A program made the translations under genes and the position numbers. Positions 1 to 7,287 of a DNA stretch of 20,133 bases are shown piece by piece (the stretch's first letter is position 1; every line of letters starts with the position of its first letter). A model generated the notes under the pieces. That model worked only from the letters and a program-made list of their open reading frames with translations. It did no database searches and was not told the origin of the DNA. The stretch is from a virus, in IMG/VR virus record IMGVR_UViG_3300017748_000205, positions 1 through 20,133 of that record; one strand, 5' to 3'.

Positions 1-656
1 AGTTCTTCCATCGTAAGATTAAACTCTTCTTTAAGGTTCATGAACTTACGAACATCAGCAAAAAGTTTTTCACCATCTGTAAATCCTTTTGGAAGACCAG
101 ATTCAAAACCATATTCTGTTACTTTACCTCTTGCATCAACAACATTTTTATACTGATTTTTAACAGCAGCAGCTCGCATCTTTGATGCAGACATTCCCTC
201 TACACCGTCTGCGTCTGGGTCACGTTCTCCAGCAGATACTACCTTAATATCATCGAATCCGTAGAAACCGTGTCTACCTTCTTCACCATTATATTTGTTA
301 AGTAGGTTGTCAAATTCGTCCACTCTGTCAGAACCAACAACCATTACAATCGCCTTGTGACCTTTGTTATGAAGTTCAACTGCGATATCGAATACGTTTC
401 TTGCACGACTTACTTTGATGTTCTTCTTATACTTTGAGAACATCTTCTTCATGTATGCAACCTTCTTATTATGTGGAAGGGGGTCTTTCTTTGGGTTCTG
501 TGAATGTGATGGATACACATACATAGGAGCGCCAGGGTTCTTACCCTGCTCTCTTGCCAGTGCATCTATAAGTTTTTCGTGACCAGTTGTTGGTGGATTA
601 AATCTACCAAACGTAAATACTGCGGTGTCACCTCTTGCTTCTTTAAAAGTTTTCAT
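1..656 (-). CDS. Nucleotidylyltransferase of the NMNAT/cytidylyltransferase fold, 3' end cut off by window
   Basis: Reading back from ATG at 654-656 gives 218 residues with no stop before the window edge, so the C-terminus is missing. Residues 14-26 read FTFGRFNPPTTGH, the nucleotide-binding signature of the HxGH (here TTGH) nucleotidylyltransferase superfamily, which includes NadM/NadR, CoaD and glycerol-3-phosphate cytidylyltransferase. A second family hallmark, the S/T-rich motif before an Arg, appears as MSASKMR. VVGSDRV is the usual strand-4 segment. Such enzymes transfer AMP or CMP to a phosphorylated substrate. The substrate cannot be told here; an NAD+ role is possible but is inference. 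A Shine-Dalgarno GGGAG lies 6 bases upstream, inside the end of the preceding basic-protein gene, so the two are coupled. It is the last visible gene of the late-promoter cassette. The superfamily call is firm. Confidence 0.85.
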   Translation of the reverse strand, partial: MKTFKEARGDTAVFTFGRFNPPTTGHEKLIDALAREQGKNPGAPMYVYPSHSQNPKKDPLPHNKKVAYMKKMFSKYKKNIKVSRARNVFDIAVELHNKGHKAIVMVVGSDRVDEFDNLLNKYNGEEGRHGFYGFDDIKVVSAGERDPDADGVEGMSASKMRAAAVKNQYKNVVDARGKVTEYGFESGLPKGFTDGEKLFADVRKFMNLKEEFNLTMEE

Positions 657-657
657 T

Positions 658-1074
658 CTAATCTCCCACAGCATCTTGGCCTGCCATTGCGGCCTTGTTC
701 TGTTTAACTCTCTCGCCTTCACCAGCCTTCAGTTTCCTAAGAATCTTCTGTGAAATCTTATCAATCACTTTACGTTTCTTGGCCACAATCTTCTGGTCAA
801 TTTGAATTCGTTTTTGCATAGGGAGTTCTTTGTAGTTTACATCTGGGCCTAAACTACGTTTGATTACCATCTGTTTTGCTTGACGTTTTGCAATCGCCTG
901 TAACGCTTCTGGGTCACGGCGTCTTACTCTTGCTCTCTTCTTCTTCATCTTCACAGAAGATTTCCTTGCAAGAATTTTCATACGTCTACTCATCTTTCTG
1001 CGATTCTGCATAATTTGAGCAGGCGTTGCTTTCTCTTCGATTTCGTCTTCAAATAATTCTTTAAAAGTTATCAT
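658..1074 (-). CDS. Highly basic small phage protein, function unknown
   Basis: This gene encodes 138 aa. ATG at 1072-1074 overlaps the TGA of the upstream ligase-like gene as ATGA, which implies translational coupling. The first 15 residues are acidic (FKELFEDEIEE). Residues 25-55 are dominated by Lys and Arg (RRKMSRRMK, KMKKKRARVRRR), and a second basic helical stretch runs at about 95-120 (KKRKVIDKISQKILRKLK). There is no Cys, signal peptide or membrane segment. The composition suggests a nucleic-acid-binding or DNA-condensing protein. With a TATAAATA promoter heading the operon, it could be a late or packaged protein, but that is inference. The short N-terminal pattern, MxTFKE(A/L)x, resembles the start of the next gene (MKTFKEARG). 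I do not recognise a named family. Confidence 0.85.
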   Translation of the reverse strand: MITFKELFEDEIEEKATPAQIMQNRRKMSRRMKILARKSSVKMKKKRARVRRRDPEALQAIAKRQAKQMVIKRSLGPDVNYKELPMQKRIQIDQKIVAKKRKVIDKISQKILRKLKAGEGERVKQNKAAMAGQDAVGD

Positions 1075-2303
1075 TTATCCCATGCCTTTATTGCAGTAAA
1101 GTTATTGAAACTAAATTCCATTCTATCGACTAACTTCACAGCGTCACCAGATACCCTATCAATTGCAACATAGCCCTCTGGGTTAGTCACTTTAAATCCA
1201 TTACTAGTCTTGATAAAGGTATCAGTTAAACCCTTTACACTATTTAGTTTTTTCACAATCCCCATCTTGGCATTTACTAGATGTGATTGGAACGCAATAA
1301 CCGCCTCTAAATTTGTTAAATCTTTCTTAAATTCTCTTGCGTATTCTTTACCTTTTGTTCTCAGAACATCTTTACTCTTTTCGGTTTTTACTTTGTCAAC
1401 CTCTTTTGCAAAGTGATTTTCCACCCAAGTGATATATCCGGCTGCGTGTTGTTTTGGGTTCTTGATTGCTTCACCCTTACGAACCTTTGAGTTGTTGTAT
1501 GTCTTGAGTGATGCACCAACAAGTTTACCTGTCAGCGAGTTTTGCAATCTAAGGAACTTAGATAATTTTGCAGAGTTAATTTGGTGGAAGGACTTACCAG
1601 CGTTTGATAAGTGACCAGTTACAGTTGCGTTTTCAGCAGATGTAAATGTTGCAGTACCAGATGCATCCTTATATGTTGCATCATCCATCCATACAGATGA
1701 AGTCTTTGTTAGTTTACTAATGTTTGCACCGAATGATGCCTTCATATCTTGCAGTGCAGAACCAGTATATGTTGTATGCCATACGACACCAATCTTTGCA
1801 CTGTTAATTACTTTACCAAGGTCACTATCTGTCGGAACAGCATATACAATAGTATTAGGCTGAAAAGTATAATACTTTGTGCCGTCAATGGTTGTCTTTT
1901 CAACATCGTCTGTAAACATGAGGTCACCTTGCAGTACCCCTGTAATACCCAACTTAGAAAATTCTTTGAGTGCAATCTTAAATTTAGAATTAAGATTTCC
2001 AGATAAATCAGCATCAATCTCTTCCTCTGTCTTATAGAGTTTCGGTTCTACGTTGAATACCGATTTCTTTGCAACGAAAAACTTATTATCCTCTGGGTCA
2101 ATACCAGCGAATATCGCAGGCGCACCATCCCACTTCACAGTCATGTTAACTGAACTACGACTTGCACCAGAAAACATATCTCTCAGTGAACGCATGAAGT
2201 TGATTGCGGCCCTACCGCCGGGCACACCAAAGTTTAAGATTTCATCTTCAATGTGTTCTAAGTGCAGATTCTTTCCTGCTTTGTTTTCCATTAGCGACTG
2301 CAT
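1071..2303 (-). CDS. Ligase-like covalent nucleotidyltransferase candidate (KxDG protein)
   Basis: This gene encodes 410 aa. ATG at 2301-2303 shares one base with the upstream TAA (TAATG). A second ATG four codons in (Met5) is an alternative start. The visible motifs, in order, match the ATP-dependent DNA/RNA ligase and capping-enzyme superfamily. Motif I is KWDG at residues 57-60 (VKWDGAPAIF), with Lys57 the expected adenylated residue. A motif III-like segment is GVLQGDLMF at about 122-130, and a IIIa-like hydrophobic/aromatic stretch is at about 170-180. Motif IV is EGYVAID at 376-382 and motif V is AVKLVDR at 388-394. The interval between III and IV is long and carries a Lys-rich insert (about 270-350), unlike minimal ligases. 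An OB-fold is not obvious. Proteins of this type occur in marine T4-like phages as uncharacterised families. Existence of the gene is certain; ligase activity is a motif-based inference. Confidence 0.8.
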   Translation of the reverse strand: MQSLMENKAGKNLHLEHIEDEILNFGVPGGRAAINFMRSLRDMFSGASRSSVNMTVKWDGAPAIFAGIDPEDNKFFVAKKSVFNVEPKLYKTEEEIDADLSGNLNSKFKIALKEFSKLGITGVLQGDLMFTDDVEKTTIDGTKYYTFQPNTIVYAVPTDSDLGKVINSAKIGVVWHTTYTGSALQDMKASFGANISKLTKTSSVWMDDATYKDASGTATFTSAENATVTGHLSNAGKSFHQINSAKLSKFLRLQNSLTGKLVGASLKTYNNSKVRKGEAIKNPKQHAAGYITWVENHFAKEVDKVKTEKSKDVLRTKGKEYAREFKKDLTNLEAVIAFQSHLVNAKMGIVKKLNSVKGLTDTFIKTSNGFKVTNPEGYVAIDRVSGDAVKLVDRMEFSFNNFTAIKAWDK

Positions 2304-3439
2304 TAGAATCTCACTTTTGGATTACCATTGGATACATCAAGTTTAACACCCAAGATTTCTTGTACTTTGTCGATACCAGAAACAAGTAATGCCTTTACCT
2401 TATTCCAAATATAAGATAACATTTTCTTGAGAATATTTTTTAAGAATTGAACACCAGATTTTACACCAGATACAACCTTGTCAAATAAACCTTCATATAA
2501 TACTTCCTCTTGATATGCATGGTCAAATGCTTCTTTAAAAATACCTTTTGTCGCTGTCCAAGCACTTCCACCTGTACCAGATGTTTTAAACGAAATATTA
2601 AATGAGGTTTGTGATGCAACATAATCAACATACTTATCGTTAATTGCCACATAATCCGATTTACCGTTTTCATCAAACTTTAAAATGTGAGTTGCTTTTG
2701 GTAATGGGTCTTTAAACTTTTGATTGCCAGTCATTGCCTCACGGACGACCTCTTTATTAATCTCTGGTGTATTAAGAAGGTCTTTTAGTGCTTCAGTCAT
2801 TGCAGTCTGTTTCTGCAATCTTTCTTTTACCCAATTAGTCAAATCATCGTCAACACCGTCTTTGATAGCAGCCTTGAAATCATTAATCTGTCCACCAGCA
2901 GGCAACTTGAATGATGTGAATTCTTTTTCGATATCATCTGTCAATGAATTCCAAGACTCATTGAGTGCTTTACTTTTCACGCTGTCAGATAGATTGTCAT
3001 ATGCGGCGGCCAATGTTGCAAGTGTTTCTGCCTTACCACCAGACATAAGTTGAGAACCACCATATTTTTTTAGACTAATATGTTGTTTATTAATATACAT
3101 ATCAGTTTTAGGTGTTTTTGTAGAACCACCGGCAGGTTTACCTGTGGTTTGAATGAAGTAAGAATCCCATTTAGGATTAAGTGGTGCGTTACCAGAACCA
3201 AAGTGTTTCATAGTTCCACTTGGTCTACCAAATGCATTTTTTACAATCTTGTCACCAACTTCCATCCAATCATCATAAAGTGGTTTCCAATTGGTTTCTG
3301 CTGATTTGATTGCCGCTTTCTTGTCTTGACGCAAGGATTTCATATTGTAGGCTGCACAGATGATATTCTCAAACTCTGCACCCCTTGGTTTTTTACCCTT
3401 TGCCTCTACAAGTTCAATATGTTCCTTGAGAGTTAACAT
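2303..3439 (-). CDS. Putative PD-(D/E)XK-like nuclease, late gene
   Basis: From ATG at 3437-3439 the protein has 378 aa. An in-frame GTG three codons upstream is possible, but GGAG lies 8 bases before the ATG and fits it better. The N-terminus has G-A-E-F-E at about 20-24, as in the first helix of many PD-(D/E)XK enzymes. It is followed by TPKTDMYINKQHISLKKYG (about 109-127): an Asp at 113, a beta-hairpin, then S-L-K with Lys124. This looks like the D-x(n)-(E/S)xK core, with Ser in place of the usual Glu. A Gln (GGSQLMSGG) follows, as in restriction-type nucleases. The last ~65 residues form amphipathic, cationic helices (GLFDKVVSGVKSGVQFLKNILKKML) that could bind DNA or membrane. It is the first gene of the cassette behind the TATAAATA/sigma70 promoter. 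Nuclease function is inference; the gene is certain. Confidence 0.8.
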   Translation of the reverse strand: MLTLKEHIELVEAKGKKPRGAEFENIICAAYNMKSLRQDKKAAIKSAETNWKPLYDDWMEVGDKIVKNAFGRPSGTMKHFGSGNAPLNPKWDSYFIQTTGKPAGGSTKTPKTDMYINKQHISLKKYGGSQLMSGGKAETLATLAAAYDNLSDSVKSKALNESWNSLTDDIEKEFTSFKLPAGGQINDFKAAIKDGVDDDLTNWVKERLQKQTAMTEALKDLLNTPEINKEVVREAMTGNQKFKDPLPKATHILKFDENGKSDYVAINDKYVDYVASQTSFNISFKTSGTGGSAWTATKGIFKEAFDHAYQEEVLYEGLFDKVVSGVKSGVQFLKNILKKMLSYIWNKVKALLVSGIDKVQEILGVKLDVSNGNPKVRF

Positions 3440-3467
3440 TTCAATCACTCCATATAAATTACATACT

Positions 3468-3475
3468 TATTTATA
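3468..3475 (-). promoter_or_regulatory. T4-type late promoter TATAAATA
   Basis: An exact match to the T4 late promoter octamer lies on the minus strand, in the short non-coding gap before the nuclease-like gene. The expected start is about 6-7 bases downstream (near 3461), leaving a leader of roughly 20 bases before the ATG at 3439 with GGAG in it. It would be read by host core polymerase with a gp55-type late sigma and the gp33/gp45 coactivator system. gp45 is present in this window; gp33 and gp55 are not. It overlaps the -10 of a sigma70-like promoter. Confidence 0.75.
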
Positions 3476-3498
3476 TAACAAGTGATTTAGATTGTCAA
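3470..3498 (-). promoter_or_regulatory. Sigma70-like promoter overlapping the late promoter
   Basis: A perfect TTGACA occupies 3498-3493, followed by a 17-base spacer and TATAAA at 3475-3470. The -35 hexamer contains the TGA stop of the upstream 74-aa gene. The -10 hexamer is the first six bases of TATAAATA, so early and late recognition would share the same start region. Confidence 0.65.
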
Positions 3499-3719
3499 CC
3501 CTTAACAGTCAAAAAAGCAGGCATAGGGTGTTCACCAAACGGTTTATTCTTGTTTAAGTGGTAACAAACTCTAGATGCATCTTCTTCAAACTGAAAATCT
3601 TGCACAACTCTTCGTGATGGAAGTTCGATGACTTCCCATAGTTTTGTCTCAAGGTTTACGTCAGTGAAGTACTTTATTTGTTCCTTCTTCCTATACCTTG
3701 AGGTCAGAGAATTTTTCAT
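3495..3719 (-). CDS. Small protein downstream of gp41, function unknown
   Basis: The frame is open from 3782, but I chose the Met at 3717-3719. This gives 74 aa (MKNSLTSRYRKKEQIKYF at the start) and reduces the overlap with the gp41 3' end from 92 to 29 bases. AAAGG just before this ATG is a poorly spaced ribosome-binding site, with a further purine run (GGAAAGAG) upstream. The sequence is a mixed alpha/beta pattern (KYFTDVNLETKLWEVIELPSRR, then VVQDFQFEEDASRVCYHLNKN). It has one Cys and no membrane segment or recognised motif. Its stop codon TGA lies inside the -35 element of the next promoter. I do not recognise a family. If the upstream Met is used the protein is 95 aa. Confidence 0.6.
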   Translation of the reverse strand: MKNSLTSRYRKKEQIKYFTDVNLETKLWEVIELPSRRVVQDFQFEEDASRVCYHLNKNKPFGEHPMPAFLTVKG

Positions 3720-5088
3720 ATCCTTTGCTCTTTCCAGCAAACGGTGTGTTATCGAATACATTTTCATCTTGTCCACTATCAACTAAATCTCCCTGTGCTT
3801 CTTGTTCACAATCATACAGACGCATCTTTGCTCTGTCTATTCCCAATACAAATCTCTTATTCATAGTAGGGTCATTGTATCGGTTCTTCAATTGTTTGAC
3901 CACAATCTGATTGAGGTCTTCTAGTTCCTCTGTCGAGATTAGTGCAAACATTAGGTCGGCCGTTGCAGGCAAACCAAAACTTTCTGAAGTGTCTTCTAGT
4001 CCAATGTCTGTGGAAGTGAACCCTGTTCGTGTTGTCTGGGTTGCAGACATGATGGGTACATTCGTTTCCACTGCAAGTCCTCTTAGTTCTTCTGCAATCG
4101 ACTTGATATAGAAGTAAGAGCCTACATTTGCATTTCCTTTGAATCGTGAAGATGCACATATATTTAGATAATCAATAAAAATAATGTCTGGTCTGAAACT
4201 ACGTTTTAGTGCGAGTTCCTTGATAAGACTTCTGAAATGTCCAACGTGTGCTGACGCAGTTGGGTATTCCTTAATAATCAACTTTCCGTTTGTCTTTTTT
4301 TGTATCTTGGATAACTGTGTTTCAAACATCTTCTTTGGAAGAGAATGCAAGTCATCCATTGTAACATTCATTAGATTCGCATCAATACGTTCTGCAATAC
4401 GTTCTTCTGCCATCTCCATTGTGATGTACAGAACATTCTTACCTTGCATAAGTGTTGATGACGCAACATGACACATGAACAACGACTTACCAACACCAGT
4501 TCCGGCCAGTGCGATATTCAATGTCTTTTGTGGTAATCCACCTTTAGTAATCTTGTTGAAATAATCTAGGTCAAACGCAATCTTCTCTTCTTTCTTGTGA
4601 TAGAAGTCAAATCGTTCTGAACCATCTTCAACGTAGTCGTGACCAATATTAGTATCAAATGATACTGCAAGTGCCTCAGATAGAATGGATGGGATTGCTT
4701 CTGGTGTTCTCTCCTTATCCTTTCCATCAATAATTCCTATTCCTTCAACAACCGCATTGTAGATTGCTTTGTCTTTGCAAAACTTTTCTGTGGTATCAAG
4801 TAACCATTGCGTGTCAACATCTGTCTTTTCAAGCGAAGCAATGATACCCACGATTTTCTTATACTCATCATCATTGACATCCTTTCGATTGTCGAGTTCG
4901 ATAGTGAGAGCTTCCTGTGTCGGAATTGCATTGTACTTTTCAGTGAACTTCGTAATCTCTTCAAAGATTACACGTTCATTCTTATCTGCATAATATTCTG
5001 GTTTGATAAATGGGATTACTTTCCTTGCGTAATCCTCATCCCAAATCAGATTAGTTAGTGTGGTTCTCTCTATCGTCTGCATCGACAT
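3691..5088 (-). CDS. 41: Replicative DNA helicase, DnaB family (T4 gp41-like)
   Basis: This 465-aa protein compares with 475 aa for T4 gp41. It has the DnaB/RecA-fold helicase core. Walker A is GTGVGKS at 196-202, a TMEM segment at about 223-226 (YITMEMAEERIAERID) corresponds to motif H1a, and Walker B is DIIFIDYLN at 301-309. SATQTTRTG follows as a motif H3-like sensor, and an R-x-KNRYNDP region lies near the C-terminus. Family knowledge: gp41 forms a hexamer that translocates 5'-3' on the lagging-strand template, is loaded by gp59 and works with the gp61 primase. Neither partner is in this window. ATG at 5086-5088 lies within the end of the preceding gene (38-base overlap), with GAGGG about 11 bases upstream; an ATG two codons later is an alternative. 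The position after uvsX agrees with T4 organisation. Confidence 0.95.
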   Translation of the reverse strand: MSMQTIERTTLTNLIWDEDYARKVIPFIKPEYYADKNERVIFEEITKFTEKYNAIPTQEALTIELDNRKDVNDDEYKKIVGIIASLEKTDVDTQWLLDTTEKFCKDKAIYNAVVEGIGIIDGKDKERTPEAIPSILSEALAVSFDTNIGHDYVEDGSERFDFYHKKEEKIAFDLDYFNKITKGGLPQKTLNIALAGTGVGKSLFMCHVASSTLMQGKNVLYITMEMAEERIAERIDANLMNVTMDDLHSLPKKMFETQLSKIQKKTNGKLIIKEYPTASAHVGHFRSLIKELALKRSFRPDIIFIDYLNICASSRFKGNANVGSYFYIKSIAEELRGLAVETNVPIMSATQTTRTGFTSTDIGLEDTSESFGLPATADLMFALISTEELEDLNQIVVKQLKNRYNDPTMNKRFVLGIDRAKMRLYDCEQEAQGDLVDSGQDENVFDNTPFAGKSKGYEKFSDLKV

Positions 5089-5377
5089 ATTGTAAACTAC
5101 CCTCGTTTAATTGTTCCATAATAATATGCTGAAGAATGTCTCCAGCAAGTTCAAAAAAATCATCACCAAAAAAGTCTTTTGGTAAGTCATTAGAATCTAA
5201 CATATCCCATTCAAAATGTAAAGTAGCTTTGTCAGTTTTTTTATCCTCTGAAACATCTACTTTACCATAGCGATATACAACACCTTGGTACTTTCCTGCC
5301 TTCTCAGTCAGTCCAATACCTGTCCATTTCTGGTCTTTGTTTTCTACATATTTGAAGTAATCGCCCATGTCCTTCAT
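5051..5377 (-). CDS. Conserved-looking small phage protein, function unknown
   Basis: This gene encodes 108 aa. ATG at 5375-5377 shares a base with the TAA of the upstream gene (TAATG), indicating coupling, with AAGGT about 9 bases upstream. The sequence begins with aromatic and charged residues (MGDYFKYVENKDQKWTGIGL). A predicted beta-rich middle follows (YQGVVYRYGKVDVSEDKKTDKATLHFEWDML), then an acidic helix (FFGDDFFELAGDILQHIIMEQL). The last 38 bases lie inside gp41. I recognise no catalytic motif. The placement between an Sm-like candidate and the helicase suggests early or middle expression with replication genes, but no role can be assigned. Confidence 0.8.
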   Translation of the reverse strand: MKDMGDYFKYVENKDQKWTGIGLTEKAGKYQGVVYRYGKVDVSEDKKTDKATLHFEWDMLDSNDLPKDFFGDDFFELAGDILQHIIMEQLNEGSLQYVDADDRENHTN

Positions 5378-5676
5378 TAGATAATAACCTTACCTTGTGC
5401 TGGAACGGCAAGGCCTGTTACTGCCTCCGTGTATGCAGCACTAAATTCTGGATTAGTTTCTGTTAGAATAACAACTCCACCAGCATAAAACATTCCCTGT
5501 TTTGGATTTTCTGTACCTGTCATACAGATACCCCTTGCGAAACCTACTTTGCCGTCTGGGGTATTTACCAACATTCTTGGATTCTCAAGTGTAATGTTTC
5601 CATTATTCTCATGCATAAATTTGCCAATGTACTCACCAGCAAGTGTTACTAGTGATACTACTTTACCGTTTACCAT
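5377..5676 (-). CDS. Small beta-rich protein, possible Sm/SH3-like fold
   Basis: This 99-aa protein has a very good ribosome-binding site, AAGGAGA, 5-6 bases before ATG at 5674-5676. The N-terminal half reads VNGKVVSLVTLAGEYIGKF, then HENNGNITLENPRMLV. Short alternating hydrophobic strands with a central G-E-Y-I-G turn and the ITLENPRML ending resemble the Sm1/Sm2 layout of LSm/Hfq proteins or another small SH3-like barrel. The C-terminal half is Gly/Ala/Thr-rich and hydrophobic (GMFYAGGVVILTE), without a clear transmembrane helix. Resemblance to Sm proteins is by eye only. The gene sits between the oxygenase and the helicase and is tightly packed with the next gene. Confidence 0.8.
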   Translation of the reverse strand: MVNGKVVSLVTLAGEYIGKFMHENNGNITLENPRMLVNTPDGKVGFARGICMTGTENPKQGMFYAGGVVILTETNPEFSAAYTEAVTGLAVPAQGKVII

Positions 5677-5685
5677 AATTTCTCC

Positions 5686-6252
5686 TTAAACATAATGAAG
5701 GTAACTTCCAATTATATATTTGGATTTGTCACCTGTTACTTTTCGGCCTGCGTGAAGATGTGTCCACATTGGTGGGAACATCAACATTCTACCTGCCTTC
5801 GGTGTTACAGAAATATCCCTCTGGGGGAAATCTGTTTCACCACCTTCTGGTTCATTGAGGTATAGAAAAAATACCAAGAACCGTCTTGCAGATGCATAGT
5901 TTCCTACATCTACATGGTCATGAAATTCATCAACACCATTTGGTTCGTATCGTTTCATGCGATACATTTCATAAGCATATTTTTCTGGGAACATCTTGTT
6001 AGTTACATCACAATCTTCCATGTATCTGTCGATACAACTATTGAAGGCGTACTGCAAGTTATCTTGATATGGTTTCCAGTTCTTATACTGTTGCAATGTA
6101 ATTTGAGTAAAAGAACGATGACCCTTTAGTGTTTGTTTATCAAACTGGTCTTCGTTCTTTTCAAACTCCTCAATCATGTGGTCACACATGAGTTGTGGAA
6201 TCACATCATCATAGACACGAATGTAGTTTTCATTCAGATTCTTGAACTGCAT
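5686..6252 (-). CDS. 2-oxoglutarate/Fe(II)-dependent oxygenase (prolyl-4-hydroxylase-like)
   Basis: The open frame begins at 6312, but I chose ATG at 6250-6252, where [18 protein letters not shown] starts a typical phage family N-terminus. This leaves 188 aa and a 23-base overlap with uvsX instead of 83. The Fe(II) facial triad is visible: EFHDHVD supplies HxD at about His113/Asp115, and [19 protein letters not shown] supplies the distal His (about 167). The Lys/Arg that binds 2-oxoglutarate follows in [22 protein letters not shown] and [11 protein letters not shown] are the standard jelly-roll segments of the P4H family. These enzymes hydroxylate protein or nucleic-acid substrates using O2 and 2-oxoglutarate. 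The substrate in marine T4-like phages, where the family is common, is unknown. Confidence 0.9.
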   Translation of the reverse strand: MQFKNLNENYIRVYDDVIPQLMCDHMIEEFEKNEDQFDKQTLKGHRSFTQITLQQYKNWKPYQDNLQYAFNSCIDRYMEDCDVTNKMFPEKYAYEMYRMKRYEPNGVDEFHDHVDVGNYASARRFLVFFLYLNEPEGGETDFPQRDISVTPKAGRMLMFPPMWTHLHAGRKVTGDKSKYIIGSYLHYV

Positions 6253-7285
6253 CTTCAACTTCCACTTCTTGATGATTACCGTACTTGAATTCTTTCTGTG
6301 CAAATTCGTCAAGTTGACGCATTACATCTTCAGTATAGAATTTTTCTGGGTCATTATTGATTGTCTTACCGAATGTCTTTGTGCCATCTGGTAGTTCAAT
6401 ACGAGTGGAAACTGATTTAAAGATACCTGCCTTGAGAGCAAGTTCAAGTAGACCATAGTACCTATCCAATCCACGTTCATACATCAGACGTACATCAACC
6501 ATCTTGTTTTCGATAGTCAAACGTGACTTCTGATTTTTACAGTGAATGATATTACCAACAACTTCAGTACCGTCTTTCTCTTTCTTCTTTGAAAGATACA
6601 CGATTGAAGATGCGGCATACTTCAGACCAGAACCACCACCCATTTCTTTTGTTGGGAACATAGAACCTACAACGTCATATGTATGGTTGGTAACAATCAT
6701 TGGTACTTTTGCCTTACCAAGTTTCAAGGTCAATACTCTAAATGCGGCCTTGAGAACTTGGGCCCGTGTCATATCTCTGGTTTCCTTACCTTCGGCAGTA
6801 TCATCAACCTCTTTTGTAGTTGACAACATACCAAGTGAATCAAGACATAACATAATTGGTTGTCTGTTTGCTTCATCTTGTCTTAGGTAATCATCCAGTA
6901 CACGAATTGCCTGTGTTCTAAACTCTTGTACAGTTGTTACTGGTAGAATGACCATACGTTCTGGGTCAATACCCCTATCAACAACCATTTGTTTAGTGAT
7001 TGCACTTTCTGATTCAAAGTACAAAACACCAGCGTTTGGATTTGCATCCAAGAACGACTTCACCATTCCCATCACGAAAAATGTTTTACCTGTTGCACTT
7101 TCACCAGCAACAGCAGTAATCTTGTTCGCAGGCAATCCACCATAGATTGACCCACTCAGTAACGCATTAAAGATATATGAACCAGTGTCAATAAAGTTAT
7201 CAACGTCACCAGCCTCTACACCCTCAGATACGAGTGCGGCGTATTCGTTGCCCGCCGTCTTAGCAATGTTTTTCAAAAATTCCAT
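6230..7285 (-). CDS. uvsX: UvsX, RecA-like strand-exchange recombinase
   Basis: This gene encodes 351 aa, close to the T4 UvsX length. Walker A is GESATGKT at 61-68, the catalytic Glu lies in YFESESA at 89-95, and Walker B is [12 protein letters not shown] at 143-154. An L1/L2-type DNA-binding region follows near [13 protein letters not shown]. The C-terminus ends in an acidic tail ([12 protein letters not shown]), a common feature of phage RecA proteins. Family knowledge: UvsX coats ssDNA with UvsY and gp32 and drives recombination-dependent replication and repair, using ends resected by gp46/gp47, which are also here. ATG at 7283-7285 is preceded by GGTGATATATAACT, an arrangement shared with gene 43. 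The end overlaps the oxygenase gene by 23 bases. Confidence 0.96.
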   Translation of the reverse strand: MEFLKNIAKTAGNEYAALVSEGVEAGDVDNFIDTGSYIFNALLSGSIYGGLPANKITAVAGESATGKTFFVMGMVKSFLDANPNAGVLYFESESAITKQMVVDRGIDPERMVILPVTTVQEFRTQAIRVLDDYLRQDEANRQPIMLCLDSLGMLSTTKEVDDTAEGKETRDMTRAQVLKAAFRVLTLKLGKAKVPMIVTNHTYDVVGSMFPTKEMGGGSGLKYAASSIVYLSKKKEKDGTEVVGNIIHCKNQKSRLTIENKMVDVRLMYERGLDRYYGLLELALKAGIFKSVSTRIELPDGTKTFGKTINNDPEKFYTEDVMRQLDEFAQKEFKYGNHQEVEVEDAVQESE

Positions 7286-7287
7286 AG

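Noticed and set aside
2724-3053. Plus-strand 109-codon frame opposite the nuclease-like gene
   Set aside because: It is antisense to an intact gene, has shadow-type Ser/Leu-rich composition and no promoter or ribosome site on the plus strand.
3720-3782. Longer start for the small protein after gp41
   Set aside because: It would overlap gp41 by 92 bases, and the extra residues encode the shifted gp41 tail; the Met at 3719 gives a more ordinary overlap.
6253-6312. Upstream start of the 2OG-Fe(II) oxygenase
   Set aside because: The added 20 residues overlap the uvsX acidic tail region and do not match the family; the Met at 6252 does.
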